From: CAZKEW01 sp964580435
Lineage (GTDB): Bacteria; Acidobacteriota; Aminicenantia; Aminicenantales; UBA8522
Reading direction: 5' to 3'
Assembly (NCBI GenBank): GCA_964580435.1
Contig: CAZOKP010000041.1
Location: 1 to 23,445 of the forward strand
Length of the DNA stretch: 23,445 bases
The notes beneath the pieces are model-generated. The model saw only the letters and a program-made list of their open reading frames with translations. It was not told the origin of the DNA and searched no databases. Of the stretch, positions 7,940 to 15,229 are shown in pieces. Every line of letters begins with the position of its first letter. Position 1 is the first letter of the stretch. Position numbers and translations under genes: made by a program.

Positions 7940-8914
7940 TTATGAATTTCGATCATAGACCAAGGTCAGCCATTGTCGATATTTCTTGATATTTCCCGTG
8001 ACGATCTCCTTGAACAACCTGCTGAGTCGGAGGGTCGTCTCGCCGGCCCGTCCCGACCCGATGATGTATTCTTTTTTGGGAACCTTGGGGTTGGAACCGT
8101 CCGTGACCTTGACAATAGGAGCGATCTCCGCCGCGGTTCCAGAAAAGAAGGCCTCGTCCGCCTTAAAGAATTCGGTCTTGGTGATCGGCCCGACGACCCT
8201 CTTGCAGCCCAGGTCCTGAGCCATCTCCAGTATGCTTGTTCGGGTGATGCCCTCGAGGATGGATTCTGTCTTGTCGTTTGTTTTGAGCACATTTCCGTGG
8301 ACAACGAAAATGTTCTCACCGGCGCCCTCGGCGATATTCCCCTCCAGGTTCAAGAAGACAGCCTCGTCAAACCCCAGAGACCGGGCTTCCATAGCGCCGA
8401 TCGTGGATTGGACATAAAGGCCACCCAGCTTGGCGGTCAGATCCATTTGGGAGTGATGGATGCGTTTCCAGGGGAGAATATAAACAGAGGTTCCCACCTT
8501 GGTTTTAGGGCCGAGATAGGCCTCCCATTCCCAAACTCCGATGGCCAGTTCAACCGGGCAATATTTTGGCCTGAGGCCCAAGTTCCCATAGGAATAAAAG
8601 AGAAGGGGGCGGATGTAAGCGGAGGTTAGCTTGTTTTTACGCACGGTCATCTTGATCGCGTCGATGATCTCCTTCTGGCTATAGGGAACGTTCATTTTTG
8701 CGACTGAGGCTGAATGGAACAGCCTGTCGATATGTTCGGACAGGCGAAAGATGGCCGGCCCTTTTGGTGTCTTGTATGCCCGTATTCCTTCAAAAACAGA
8801 GCCGCCGTAATGAAGCGCGAACGTCATCGGATGGATTTGGATCTCATTCCAGTCGTAAAATTTTCCTTCATACCAGTATTTCTTGGCCTTGGGAAAGTGG
8901 CTGGTAGGGTACAT
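7940..8914 (-). CDS. ilvE: Branched-chain amino acid aminotransferase (class IV)
   Basis: A 324-residue fold-type IV PLP aminotransferase that interconverts Leu, Ile and Val with their 2-oxo acids, using glutamate/2-oxoglutarate. Visible signatures are the N-terminal WYEGKFYDW, YGGSVFEGIRAY (36-47), Lys162 in LTAKLGGLY as the Schiff-base lysine, GFDEAVFLNLEGNIAEGAGENIF and the C-terminal FFSGTAAEIAPI. Length and motif order fit the bacterial IlvE group I. The ATG at 8914 has AGGAG seven bases upstream. It lies 19 bp after the DUF6125-like gene, so it is probably the last gene of a four-gene operon. In an amino-acid-fermenting bacterium it could work in degradation as well as synthesis. D-amino-acid aminotransferase is the main alternative but fits the motifs less well. 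Confidence 0.92.
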   Translation of the reverse strand: MYPTSHFPKAKKYWYEGKFYDWNEIQIHPMTFALHYGGSVFEGIRAYKTPKGPAIFRLSEHIDRLFHSASVAKMNVPYSQKEIIDAIKMTVRKNKLTSAYIRPLLFYSYGNLGLRPKYCPVELAIGVWEWEAYLGPKTKVGTSVYILPWKRIHHSQMDLTAKLGGLYVQSTIGAMEARSLGFDEAVFLNLEGNIAEGAGENIFVVHGNVLKTNDKTESILEGITRTSILEMAQDLGCKRVVGPITKTEFFKADEAFFSGTAAEIAPIVKVTDGSNPKVPKKEYIIGSGRAGETTLRLSRLFKEIVTGNIKKYRQWLTLVYDRNS

Positions 8915-8933
8915 TTTCGACTCCTTGCTTGGA

Positions 8934-9455
8934 CTAAAGCTTAATCGTGAATTCCCAGGCGCACCAGGTATCGCCGGGATGAGCGTCGGGCGGGCAGAGG
9001 AGGCACTTCGTCTCGATCCGCGGGTCGATGGTTCGAGCGAACCCGCTGTATTCGATGATCCCGACGCTCTTGCAGGGGAATTCGTGAAGTCCCTGCCGCC
9101 GCCTCGCGTCCTGGACGCGGCAGGATTTCATCCGAAAGACGCATCGGGTCGGGCTGACCTCATCGATTTCCTGGACATTGATATAAGCGTAGAGGCGGAA
9201 CTTCAGGGCCCGGACGAGGGCGGAAATGCCGCCGCCTTCCCCGATAGCGAACCTGTTCATGATCCTTTTGGCTTCGAGCACCGTAAATTTTTCCCAGGCC
9301 GCTTTGTCCAGCTCCATGGCCGCCTCAAGGCCGTATTTTTCCTCCGCGGCCCGAAACCAGAGGCCGTCATGCGCCAGCCAGTTCACGGCCGCGTCTTTGA
9401 GGAGTTCGAGAAGTTCCTCTTTGGACAGGTCCTTGATGTCTTTGGTCTCGGTCAT
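8934..9455 (-). CDS. DUF6125 / thiazoline-carboxylate hydrolase-like cytosolic protein
   Basis: A 173-residue soluble protein. The layout is a helical first half (SKEELLELLKDAAVNWLAHDGLWF, then WEKFTVLEAKRIM) and a Cys-rich second half. The latter has Cys105, Cys112, Cys128, Cys151, Cys154 and Cys165, with the pattern SVGIIEYSGFARTIDPRI...KCLLCPPD...WCAWEF. I recognise this as the DUF6125-type branch of the L-2-amino-thiazoline-4-carboxylate hydrolase-like family. That name comes from memory of family motifs, not from a search. The biochemical role of this branch is not known to me. The ATG at 9455 directly follows the TAA of the radical SAM gene, with no gap, which is strong evidence for translational coupling. 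The conserved cysteines may bind metal or perform chemistry. Confidence 0.8.
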   Translation of the reverse strand: MTETKDIKDLSKEELLELLKDAAVNWLAHDGLWFRAAEEKYGLEAAMELDKAAWEKFTVLEAKRIMNRFAIGEGGGISALVRALKFRLYAYINVQEIDEVSPTRCVFRMKSCRVQDARRRQGLHEFPCKSVGIIEYSGFARTIDPRIETKCLLCPPDAHPGDTWCAWEFTIKL

Positions 9456-10412
9456 TTATCTAAATTCGTAATAGGAAGTCCTTCTGTGCAAGACCTGCTT
9501 GATTTCGCCTTTGGCGACGAGAGCGTTGAGGCTCTTGAGGATGGCCCTTTTATCTTGACCCAGAGCCCCGGCCAAATCCCTCAGGTTGGCCGGCCTCCTC
9601 CGGATGAGAGAAAGGATGGCCTGACCCAGATCTTCCGGAGCAGGAGAGGGAAGCTTTCCCTCGATATCCGCGGCGACCTCGGCCCGGCCGCCCAGCTTCT
9701 TTTTGATGTCTTCAAGCTCCTCCCGGCTGAGCGGGCGGGCCCATTTTTCCGCCGGAGGACGGACGACCGTATTGAGCTGGACTTTATCAGGATTGATCCT
9801 GGCAATGGCTTTCCTCAGGGCTTTGATCTCCGCAGGCGAGTCATTGACTCCCTTGACCAGCATGACCTCGAGCCATATCTGTCCTTTGAATTCGGCGCGG
9901 AATTTGACCAGCCCGCTGATGATATCTTCCAGATTGATGGAAGGACCAGGCCGGTTCACTCTTCTGAAAGCGCGAGCAGCGGCGGCATCCAGAGAAGGAA
10001 CCACCAGGTCGGCTGCGAAGAGGGCCTGCCGCACCGACTTGCGGGAGAGAAGGGAACTGTTTGTTAGGACGGCAACGGGGACGGACGTTCGCTTCTTGAT
10101 CTCGCGGATGATCTTCCCGATTTCTGTGTTAAGCGTCGGCTCTCCGGACCCGGAAAAGGTGATGTGATCCATCGGCCGGCCTCGGTCCAGAGCTGTTTTG
10201 ATCTGAGGGAGGATGTCCCGGCCGGTGAAGTATTTCGCCCGCCGGAGGGATTTCTTTACCGTCCTTCCCAACTGGCAGTAAACGCAGTCGAAGGTACATG
10301 TTTTATAAGGCAGGATATCGACACCGAGCGAAAACCCGAGCCGCCTGGAACGGACAGGGCCGTAGAGGTGAGAGAAAGTTTCAGGCTTTTTCTTTTCAGA
10401 AGACGGCTTCAA
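9456..10412 (-). CDS. Radical SAM protein (COG0731-like) with C-terminal winged helix
   Basis: A roughly 318-residue radical SAM enzyme. LYGPVRSRRLGFSLGVD leads into C-x3-C-x2-C (Cys39, Cys43, Cys46) that binds the 4Fe-4S cluster. SGSGEPTLN is the SAM-binding glycine-rich segment, and LVKGVNDS marks a later barrel strand. This is the COG0731-type Fe-S oxidoreductase group related to wyosine-base enzymes. The last 65 residues or so look like a small winged-helix domain (AILSLIRRRPANLRDLAGALG...KGEIKQV). An upstream open stretch extends the frame to 10691, but that part overlaps the DUF6485-like gene in another frame and is low-complexity Ala/Ser-rich, so I reject it. The TTG at 10412, four bases after that gene's stop, is my preferred start. 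An ATG at 10463 is the alternative. The substrate is unknown. Confidence 0.85.
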   Translation of the reverse strand: MKPSSEKKKPETFSHLYGPVRSRRLGFSLGVDILPYKTCTFDCVYCQLGRTVKKSLRRAKYFTGRDILPQIKTALDRGRPMDHITFSGSGEPTLNTEIGKIIREIKKRTSVPVAVLTNSSLLSRKSVRQALFAADLVVPSLDAAAARAFRRVNRPGPSINLEDIISGLVKFRAEFKGQIWLEVMLVKGVNDSPAEIKALRKAIARINPDKVQLNTVVRPPAEKWARPLSREELEDIKKKLGGRAEVAADIEGKLPSPAPEDLGQAILSLIRRRPANLRDLAGALGQDKRAILKSLNALVAKGEIKQVLHRRTSYYEFR

Positions 10413-10416
10413 TTCT

Positions 10417-10617
10417 TTATTTGTTTTTGTAAAGAGAGATGAATTTTCTGAGCGAGCGGTCATAGGTTTTTTCAACCACATCCGGGAAGAAGCAGGCCGG
10501 GAGTTCCTCGCTGCCCCAATGATAAGCCAGGCATTCGCAGCAGATCCCCTTGCGGCTGCAAGGCTCATAAGAACAGTTGCAGCGTTCAAGATTCCGTTGG
10601 CTGCGGCACTTTTCCAG
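10417..10617 (-). CDS. Small Cys-rich DUF6485-like protein, probable CTG start
   Basis: A 66-residue gene in a different frame from the longer radical SAM reading. The protein has seven cysteines (CRSQRNLERCNCSYEPC, then KGICCEC) followed by AYHW, ELPACFFP and KTYDRSLRKFI, which I recognise from memory as the DUF6485 family pattern. The clustered Cys and the His suggest metal binding. No ATG, GTG or TTG exists between the upstream in-frame TAA and the conserved region. The best start is a CTG at 10617 giving (M)EKCRSQ, with GGAGG four bases before it. A weak promoter pair lies at 10686-10691 (TTGCCT) and 10663-10668 (TATCCT), 17 bp apart. It would be the first gene of the operon with the radical SAM, DUF6125-like and ilvE genes. 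The gene is well supported; the start codon is inferred. Confidence 0.8.
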   Translation of the reverse strand: MEKCRSQRNLERCNCSYEPCSRKGICCECLAYHWGSEELPACFFPDVVEKTYDRSLRKFISLYKNK

Positions 10618-10714
10618 GCGGCCTCCGCTCCTTCGCCTCTCTCGTGAAGCTCGGAAGAATTAAGGATAGACAAGCCTTGGCGAAAAGGCAAGCGGTTTCA
10701 TCGGGTTGGCGAGG

Positions 10715-10743
10715 TTGTCTTTGGCCGGAGGTTATTATATACT
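10715..10743 (+). promoter_or_regulatory. Predicted promoter of queF
   Basis: TTGTCT (10715-10720), a 17-bp spacer, then TATACT (10738-10743, five of six consensus bases). The predicted start near 10750 leaves about 14 nt before the queF ATG, too short for a preQ1 riboswitch. It is divergent from the DUF6485-like gene. Confidence 0.45.
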
Positions 10744-10763
10744 GCTTGAATCTGAGCGGAAAA

Positions 10764-11174
10764 ATGAGGACAACCCGGAAAGGTTATGGCGAAAAAGAGG
10801 CCCAAGCCGGGCTCACGGCCAGGCTTCCCCGCATTGAAACATTTCCCAACCAATTTCCCGATTATGAGATCACCATCGAGATCCAGGAATTCACCTCGGT
10901 CTGTCCCAAGACAGGCCTTCCGGATTTCGGGGCGATAACGATCCGATACGTGCCCAAGAATTCCTGCCTCGAGCTCAAATCTTTAAAAAACTACATCCTG
11001 GGTTACCGCAACCTGGGCATTTTTTATGAAAACGCCGTTAACCGGATTCTCGAGGACGTCGTCGCGGCCTGCCGGCCCGTGAGAGCGACGGTCACAGGAG
11101 AATTCAACCCGAGAGGAGGGATCCAGTCCATTGTGGAAGCTTGTTTTCCCCGCTCCCGTCGAAGTCCGAAATAA
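10764..11174 (+). CDS. queF: NADPH-dependent 7-cyano-7-deazaguanine reductase, type I QueF
   Basis: A 136-residue single-domain QueF that reduces the nitrile of preQ0 to the aminomethyl of preQ1 in the cytosol, using two NADPH, for queuosine in tRNA. FTSVCPKTGLPDFG contains the catalytic Cys47 that forms a thioimide with preQ0 and the acid Asp54. ELKSLKNY (70-77) is the QueF signature that binds NADPH, and EFNPRGGI closes the fold. The size matches the short YkvM-type enzyme, not the two-domain form. I chose the ATG at 10764, because an upstream frame extension to 10644 lies before the predicted promoter. GAGCGG precedes the start. It is separated from queC-queD-queE by the DMT transporter and a repeat element. 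Confidence 0.93.
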   Translation: MRTTRKGYGEKEAQAGLTARLPRIETFPNQFPDYEITIEIQEFTSVCPKTGLPDFGAITIRYVPKNSCLELKSLKNYILGYRNLGIFYENAVNRILEDVVAACRPVRATVTGEFNPRGGIQSIVEACFPRSRRSPK

Positions 11175-11246
11175 CGTCGAGATTTTCCCCCTGCCCTTTG
11201 ACTCGATACTCTTTTCTTTCAACTCCCCTAGGCTTTTCTTGGGCAG

Positions 11247-12170
11247 ATGAACACAGACAACTCATCCAAGTTCGGGGCAACAGATGTGTGGATGCTGCTG
11301 GCCGTGCTGATCTGGGCCATGAATTTTTCCTTCATCAAAATAGCTCTCCGCGAGATCTCCCCTAACGGCTTCAACGGCCCCCGTTTGGCGCTGGCCGCCC
11401 TTCTCTTGCTCGCTTTTCTCTGGCGGAAAGAGGGGAGGATCTCTCTTGACCGGGCGGATCTTTGGAAGATAGTCATCCTTGGCCTCGTGGGGAATACATC
11501 TTATCAACTTCTTTTCATCAACGGGTTCAGCTTGACCACGGCTTCGACGGCATCCTTGATCATGACCATGACGCCCATCTTCATCGCCCTGATGAGCGCC
11601 ATCTTCATCCGCGAGCGGATTCATTGGGCTGGATGGTTAGGAATTGCGATCTCTTTCTTCGGGCTTTATCTTATCATCTTCAGCCAGGGCGGCCTTTCGC
11701 CTCTCTCAGGGCAAAACCTGAAAGGGAACCTGATGATTCTCGTGGGCAACCTTTTCTGGGCGGCCTACACCGTCTTCTCCAAGCCTCTCCTTGAAAAAAT
11801 ATCCGCGCTCAAACTGACTTCCCTTACCCTGGCCATCGGAGCCCTGTTTTATCTTCCCTTCGCGGCCAAAGAGATCATTCAACAGCCCTGGAATTCTGTC
11901 TCTTCAAAGGGCTGGGCCGCTTTCCTCTATTCTTCCATTCTGGCCATCGCCGTGAGCTATGTTATTTGGTATTCATCAGTCAGGCGGGTGGGCAATACCA
12001 AGACGGGAATCTTCAACAACATCACCCCGGTTTTTACCGTATTTTTCGCCTATCTTTTTCTCCATGAACGCGTCACCGTCCAAGAAGTGGCCGGCGCCGT
12101 GATCATTCTTTTTGGTTTTTACCTGACCCGTTCGGGTTACCGCTGGTTTGAGCGGGGGAAAAAAGCCTGA
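11247..12170 (+). CDS. DMT-superfamily (EamA) transporter
   Basis: A 307-residue inner-membrane protein with about ten hydrophobic segments arranged as two EamA repeats, roughly residues 9-140 and 155-295. Typical signatures are WAMNFSFIKIAL in segment 1, TTASTASLIMTMTPIFIALMSAIFIRERI ending the first repeat, and TGIFNNITPVFTVFFAYLFLHERV in the second. The family exports amino acids, nucleosides or other small metabolites, and the substrate cannot be read from sequence. It follows queF by 72 bp on the same strand. Export or uptake of a deazapurine precursor is only a guess. The start ATG at 11247 has a weak GGGCAG upstream. Its stop lies one base before the inverted-repeat element. Confidence 0.92.
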   Translation: MNTDNSSKFGATDVWMLLAVLIWAMNFSFIKIALREISPNGFNGPRLALAALLLLAFLWRKEGRISLDRADLWKIVILGLVGNTSYQLLFINGFSLTTASTASLIMTMTPIFIALMSAIFIRERIHWAGWLGIAISFFGLYLIIFSQGGLSPLSGQNLKGNLMILVGNLFWAAYTVFSKPLLEKISALKLTSLTLAIGALFYLPFAAKEIIQQPWNSVSSKGWAAFLYSSILAIAVSYVIWYSSVRRVGNTKTGIFNNITPVFTVFFAYLFLHERVTVQEVAGAVIILFGFYLTRSGYRWFERGKKA

Positions 12171-12171
12171 A

Positions 12172-12418
12172 GGCCTATCAGAGATGGTCTCGCTCCCATT
12201 CAGGTTTTTAACGCCGTGCCCTCACCGCTCTTCTCGGCGGCTGCGTAACTCGCATGCCAGACAACGCCTCTTAATATTGTCGCTGATCCAAATGCAGCCA
12301 TTCCCCTTGTTCCGTTCTAGCTCAGAACATACTCGCCGCCCGCAAAGACGGGTTCCCTCGAGGAACGGTTCGGGCAGGCTAAACCTTCAATGGTCGCTTC
12401 ATCCATCCCTGATAGGCC
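12172..12418. repeat. 247-bp MITE-like element with terminal inverted repeats
   Basis: The left end GGCCTATCAGAGATGG (12172-12187) matches the reverse complement of the right end (12403-12418) in 15 of 16 positions. Weaker similarity continues inward to about 47-50 bp on each side (for example CCCATTCAGGTTT against CCATTGAAGGTTT, then GCCC). An inner palindrome occurs around CTCGAG near 12357. There is no coding capacity. It fills exactly the space between two convergent stop codons (DMT 12168-12170, queE 12422-12424). A 2-bp AA flanks both sides and may be a target duplication, but this is weak. It could be a non-autonomous mobile element or a large structured bidirectional terminator. Confidence 0.55.
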
Positions 12419-12421
12419 AAT

Positions 12422-13051
12422 TCAACGAATGCGGAGAATCTTATGCAGCTGAACGGATAAACGGACATTGGCCAAACCCGCTTCGATGGCCTGCTCGACT
12501 AATTTCTCGGCCAGATTTTGACTCCAGCGTTTGTTGGACTGGGGCTGAAGCAGGATGGGTGTTCTTCGAGGAAAAGCCCGGCGCAATTTTTCTATGACTC
12601 GAAGTCGCAGGTCTCTCGTTACCACAAGCTTGACCTCTTTAGCCAGGCGCCGGTATGGCCCGCAGAAAAAAAAGGCCTTGGGCTTGGGAGAGACGGAGAA
12701 CCAGTCTGCGGCCAGGGGATAATACAGCGTGGCGTTCGTCTCCACCTGCACCTTCAGTTTTTCCTTCTTGAGCAAGCGTGTGAGCAGGCGCAGATCCTGG
12801 AGGAGGGGTTCACCGCCCGTCAGGCAGACCCAGCCGGCAGGGAAGCGCTCGCGGATTTTTTTTATTTTTTCGACGGCCTGGTCAGCCGAACAATCCCGGC
12901 CTTCCCGCCAGGCGTATTTGGTATCACAGAAGGAACACCCGAGGTTGCAGCCGGCGAAACGGACGAAGATCGTGGGCTCGCCCTGACGAAGACCTTCTCC
13001 CTGAAGGGACGGGAAGATCTCAATGATCTTCAGTGTAGGTGGCTGAGGCAT
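12422..13051 (-). CDS. queE: 7-carboxy-7-deazaguanine synthase QueE
   Basis: A 209-residue radical SAM enzyme that contracts 6-carboxytetrahydropterin to 7-carboxy-7-deazaguanine (CDG), the second step after QueD. It starts with the QueE hallmark EIFPSLQGEGLRQGEPTIFVR. The cluster Cys are Cys35, Cys39 and Cys42 in CNLGCSFCDTKYAW, and LTGGEPLLQ is the SAM-binding strand. WFSVSPKPK and LLQPQSN are further QueE-type segments. The ATG at 13051 makes a 32-bp overlap with the end of queD, and no shorter start fits the conserved N-terminus. It is the last gene of queC-queD-queE and ends next to the inverted-repeat element. Confidence 0.94.
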   Translation of the reverse strand: MPQPPTLKIIEIFPSLQGEGLRQGEPTIFVRFAGCNLGCSFCDTKYAWREGRDCSADQAVEKIKKIRERFPAGWVCLTGGEPLLQDLRLLTRLLKKEKLKVQVETNATLYYPLAADWFSVSPKPKAFFFCGPYRRLAKEVKLVVTRDLRLRVIEKLRRAFPRRTPILLQPQSNKRWSQNLAEKLVEQAIEAGLANVRLSVQLHKILRIR

Positions 13052-13367
13052 CCTCTGATTCCCAGACAGTCACTTCTTTGACCGGGAAGTGTTTTTTCAG
13101 TTCCGAGAAAAAGTGGCGGGCCAGGTTCTCTGCCGACGGGTTAAAAGAATAAACTTCGTTGAGGTGAGTATGATCGGGAAGAATTTCGGCCAGTTTCGCC
13201 TTGATCTGGGCAAAGTCGATCCCGATTCCGGTCTTGTCGAGTTCCCGGACTTCGATGACCGCCTCGACTTCGAAAGTGTGGCCGTGGATTTTTTCACACT
13301 TCCCCTGATACTCTTTGAGGAAGTGAGCGGCCTGAAATTTGTCCCTGACCCTCAGTCGCCAGCTCAT
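13020..13367 (-). CDS. queD: 6-carboxytetrahydropterin synthase QueD
   Basis: A 115-residue member of the 6-pyruvoyltetrahydropterin synthase fold. It converts dihydroneopterin triphosphate to 6-carboxy-5,6,7,8-tetrahydropterin, releasing acetaldehyde and triphosphate. Zinc ligands His15 (QAAHFL), His28 and His30 (CEKIHGHTFEV) are present, with the catalytic Cys24 before the HGH motif. SAENLARHFF and VTVWESE are family segments. The ATG overlaps the queC TGA (ATGA at 13364-13367), and the 3' end overlaps queE by 32 bp, so the three are translated from one message. The length is typical for bacterial QueD. Confidence 0.95.
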   Translation of the reverse strand: MSWRLRVRDKFQAAHFLKEYQGKCEKIHGHTFEVEAVIEVRELDKTGIGIDFAQIKAKLAEILPDHTHLNEVYSFNPSAENLARHFFSELKKHFPVKEVTVWESEDASATYTEDH

Positions 13368-14059
13368 AGCTTGCCCTCCTTTTTTAGCCTCTGGAGGAGA
13401 TGGTCTGTTGCCCCGACATCACCCCAGGCCCTCTCGCGGAGCAGGCAGGAAGAGCATTTGCCGCAGGGAATCTCGCCTCCGCGATAGCAGGAGATCGAGT
13501 AAGAATAATCAGCGCCCAACGTCAGTCCCTTTTTGAGGATAGCGGATTTTCTCATCCGGATGAACGGCGCGATGACCCTCATTTTCTGATTCTTAGGGAC
13601 GGGTTTTGTTCCCTCGTCGATCGCATCTTCCATGGCCTTGACGAAAGCGGCGCGGGTATCGGGATACTGAGGAGAATCGATCGTGTTGAACCCACAGATG
13701 ATCTCCCGAAGGCCGCGGACCTCGGCCCAGGCCGCCGCCAGGGAAAGGAAAATGCCGTTGCGAAACGGAACATATGTGAGGGGGATGCCCGGTCCGACCT
13801 CTTCGGCGCTTTCGAATTCGGGAAGAGGGATATCTTGGTCGGTCAGAGACGAGCCTCCGATTTGGCGCAGGTTGAGGCGGAGAATGACATGAGGAACCCG
13901 GAGCCGGCGGGTCAGCCGCCGCGAGAGAGCGAGCTCGACGCGGTGGCGCTGTCGGTAGTCAAAACTCAGCGCAGTGACCCTGTCGTAGAGGGACCGGGCC
14001 CAGTAGAGAGCCGTGGTGGAATCGATCCCGCCGGAATAAAGGACGAGGCATTCTTTCAT
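13364..14059 (-). CDS. queC: 7-cyano-7-deazaguanine synthase QueC
   Basis: A 231-residue ATP-dependent amide/nitrile synthase that turns CDG into preQ0 with ammonia and ATP. The PP-loop SGGIDST (9-15) binds ATP. YVPFRNGIFLSLAAAWAE and CGFNTIDSPQYPDTR are strong QueC signatures. Four cysteines near the end (191, 199, 202, 205; CYRGGEIPCGKCSSC) form the zinc site. I chose the ATG at 14059 (MKECLVLYSGGIDS), because the frame can be extended to 14116 but that would lie before the predicted promoter and does not match the family. It is the first gene of queC-queD-queE, divergent from the unknown gene at 14181. Confidence 0.94.
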   Translation of the reverse strand: MKECLVLYSGGIDSTTALYWARSLYDRVTALSFDYRQRHRVELALSRRLTRRLRVPHVILRLNLRQIGGSSLTDQDIPLPEFESAEEVGPGIPLTYVPFRNGIFLSLAAAWAEVRGLREIICGFNTIDSPQYPDTRAAFVKAMEDAIDEGTKPVPKNQKMRVIAPFIRMRKSAILKKGLTLGADYSYSISCYRGGEIPCGKCSSCLLRERAWGDVGATDHLLQRLKKEGKL

Positions 14060-14078
14060 CGGGACCGCTCTGAGTGTG

Positions 14079-14107
14079 ATATTAAAGGAGACGCCGCCTT
14101 TTTTCAA
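14079..14107 (-). promoter_or_regulatory. Predicted promoter of queC-queD-queE
   Basis: On the minus strand TTGAAA (14102-14107) lies 17 bp from TAATAT (14079-14084). The start near 14072 would give a leader of about 13 nt. The -10 match is poor, so confidence is modest. No preQ1-riboswitch-like sequence is seen in the short leader. Confidence 0.35.
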
Positions 14108-14116
14108 GGCTTTCAC

Positions 14117-14145
14117 TTTACAGGCGCATGCCTTTTTGCGATACT
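14117..14145 (+). promoter_or_regulatory. Predicted promoter of the unknown gene divergent from queC
   Basis: TTTACA (14117-14122, five of six), 17-bp spacer, GATACT (14140-14145, four of six). Transcription near 14152 would precede a GTG at 14181 by about 29 nt. It lies back to back with the predicted queC promoter. Confidence 0.35.
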
Positions 14146-14180
14146 ATCCATTCCAATCGCCGCTGGCTGACGAGAATAGT

Positions 14181-14981
14181 GTGAGCAAAGTTTTCGAGCT
14201 TCTTTCTCGGGCCGAGAAAGAAACAGACGTCACCGTCCGAGACGACCAAGGCGATTTCGCTGCCTTCCTGGATGCGGCTAAGCGCTGCCGTGCGAAAGGA
14301 GGGCGCTTCCGTTTAATCGACACGGGGAAGTTCGGCGTCTTTGAGCTGGAATGGCTGGCCGAAGCCGGCTCGGATATATACACCTCCAATGAAGCCCGGC
14401 CGAACACAGCGGAGATTGGACTTCTCACGCGGGCCTGCTTAAGAGGCGATGCGATTGTCGCTTATTTCCATCAGGGACCCATCACAACAAATAAAGCTGG
14501 CGATTCGGGCTCACTCTCCTTTCTTACGGGAATCGGGCAGAGCGGCGCGCATGTTCATCTTACGAACAGAGACATGGAGCGCAGTTTTTCCGACCTCGGC
14601 GAATTGGCCTACACCTGCCGGTCGGCCGGAAGCCGGCTCGTTTATTATCATCACGGACAGCCGGTTGCCGGCCTCGAGGATCTTGCCGGGAGCGGCGGCT
14701 GGATCCATATCTCGGACCGAAGCCTTGCTTCCAGTGAGGATGCGGCCGTTCTTTTGGACCTTATCAAGGAAGCGTCAGCGGCCGGGGCCGGCGTGGCCCT
14801 TCATGTTGAGAAAGGACTGGAGCTCGACAGACTGCGCGATTTCTTCGAGGCCGGCGCCTTTGTCCTCTTCGCCACCCTGCCTGCCGGTCACGACTCTTCC
14901 TTCCGGTCGTTAGAACAACAGGCGCGGCGCAGGAAACTGGATTTCAGGGCCTGTTATCTTTATCCCACTTTTATGCCCTGA
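14181..14981 (+). CDS. Hypothetical protein, alternating strand/helix fold, family not recognised
   Basis: About 266 residues from the GTG at 14181. The frame is open further upstream to a GTG at 14076, with a TTG at 14136 as another option, so the start is uncertain. I prefer 14181 because it follows the predicted promoter. No signal peptide or membrane segment is seen. The chain alternates hydrophobic strands and helices, as in a barrel or Rossmann-like protein: RFRLIDTGKFGVFELEWLAEAGSDIYTSNEARP, AIVAYFHQGPI, SRLVYYHHGQPV, GVALHVEKGLELDRLRDFFEAGAFVLF. The YFHQGP (95-100) and YYHHGQP (155-161) segments resemble each other, suggesting an internal repeat with possible metal-binding His. The middle of the gene is uninterrupted for 800 bp, so it is real. 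The function is unknown; a queuosine link is not supported beyond position. Confidence 0.7.
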   Translation: MSKVFELLSRAEKETDVTVRDDQGDFAAFLDAAKRCRAKGGRFRLIDTGKFGVFELEWLAEAGSDIYTSNEARPNTAEIGLLTRACLRGDAIVAYFHQGPITTNKAGDSGSLSFLTGIGQSGAHVHLTNRDMERSFSDLGELAYTCRSAGSRLVYYHHGQPVAGLEDLAGSGGWIHISDRSLASSEDAAVLLDLIKEASAAGAGVALHVEKGLELDRLRDFFEAGAFVLFATLPAGHDSSFRSLEQQARRRKLDFRACYLYPTFMP

Positions 14982-15229
14982 GCCGCTGCCTCTGCGTTCC
15001 CCTTTTTTCTATTCTCTATTAAACCTATAAAATTAATAAGAATATAAAAATCAGTCCTGCATCGGATTTACCGGGAGGCGCCGGGCGGCGATGGCGGAAG
15101 CATGACAGAAGACCTGGAGAACGATTTTTAGCAGACTTTTTGCCGAGCGCTAACGGGATCATCCGCCACCATTTGTTGTGTCGCATTTCGAAGACACTCA
15201 AAAAAAAGTATGGTTTTTCAAAAAAAGTG

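Noticed and set aside
10413..10691. N-terminal extension of the radical SAM protein
   Set aside because: It is Ala/Ser-rich, overlaps the conserved Cys-rich gene in another frame, and lies upstream of the usual family N-terminus.
12310..12400. GTTCTAGCT and GGTTCGGGC as preQ1-riboswitch or tRNA-like sequence
   Set aside because: The needed pairing and the rest of either consensus are absent, and the segment lies downstream of genes, inside the inverted-repeat element.
12148..12597. Plus-strand reading of 149 residues
   Set aside because: It spans the inverted-repeat element and the antisense of queE, and shows no family motifs.
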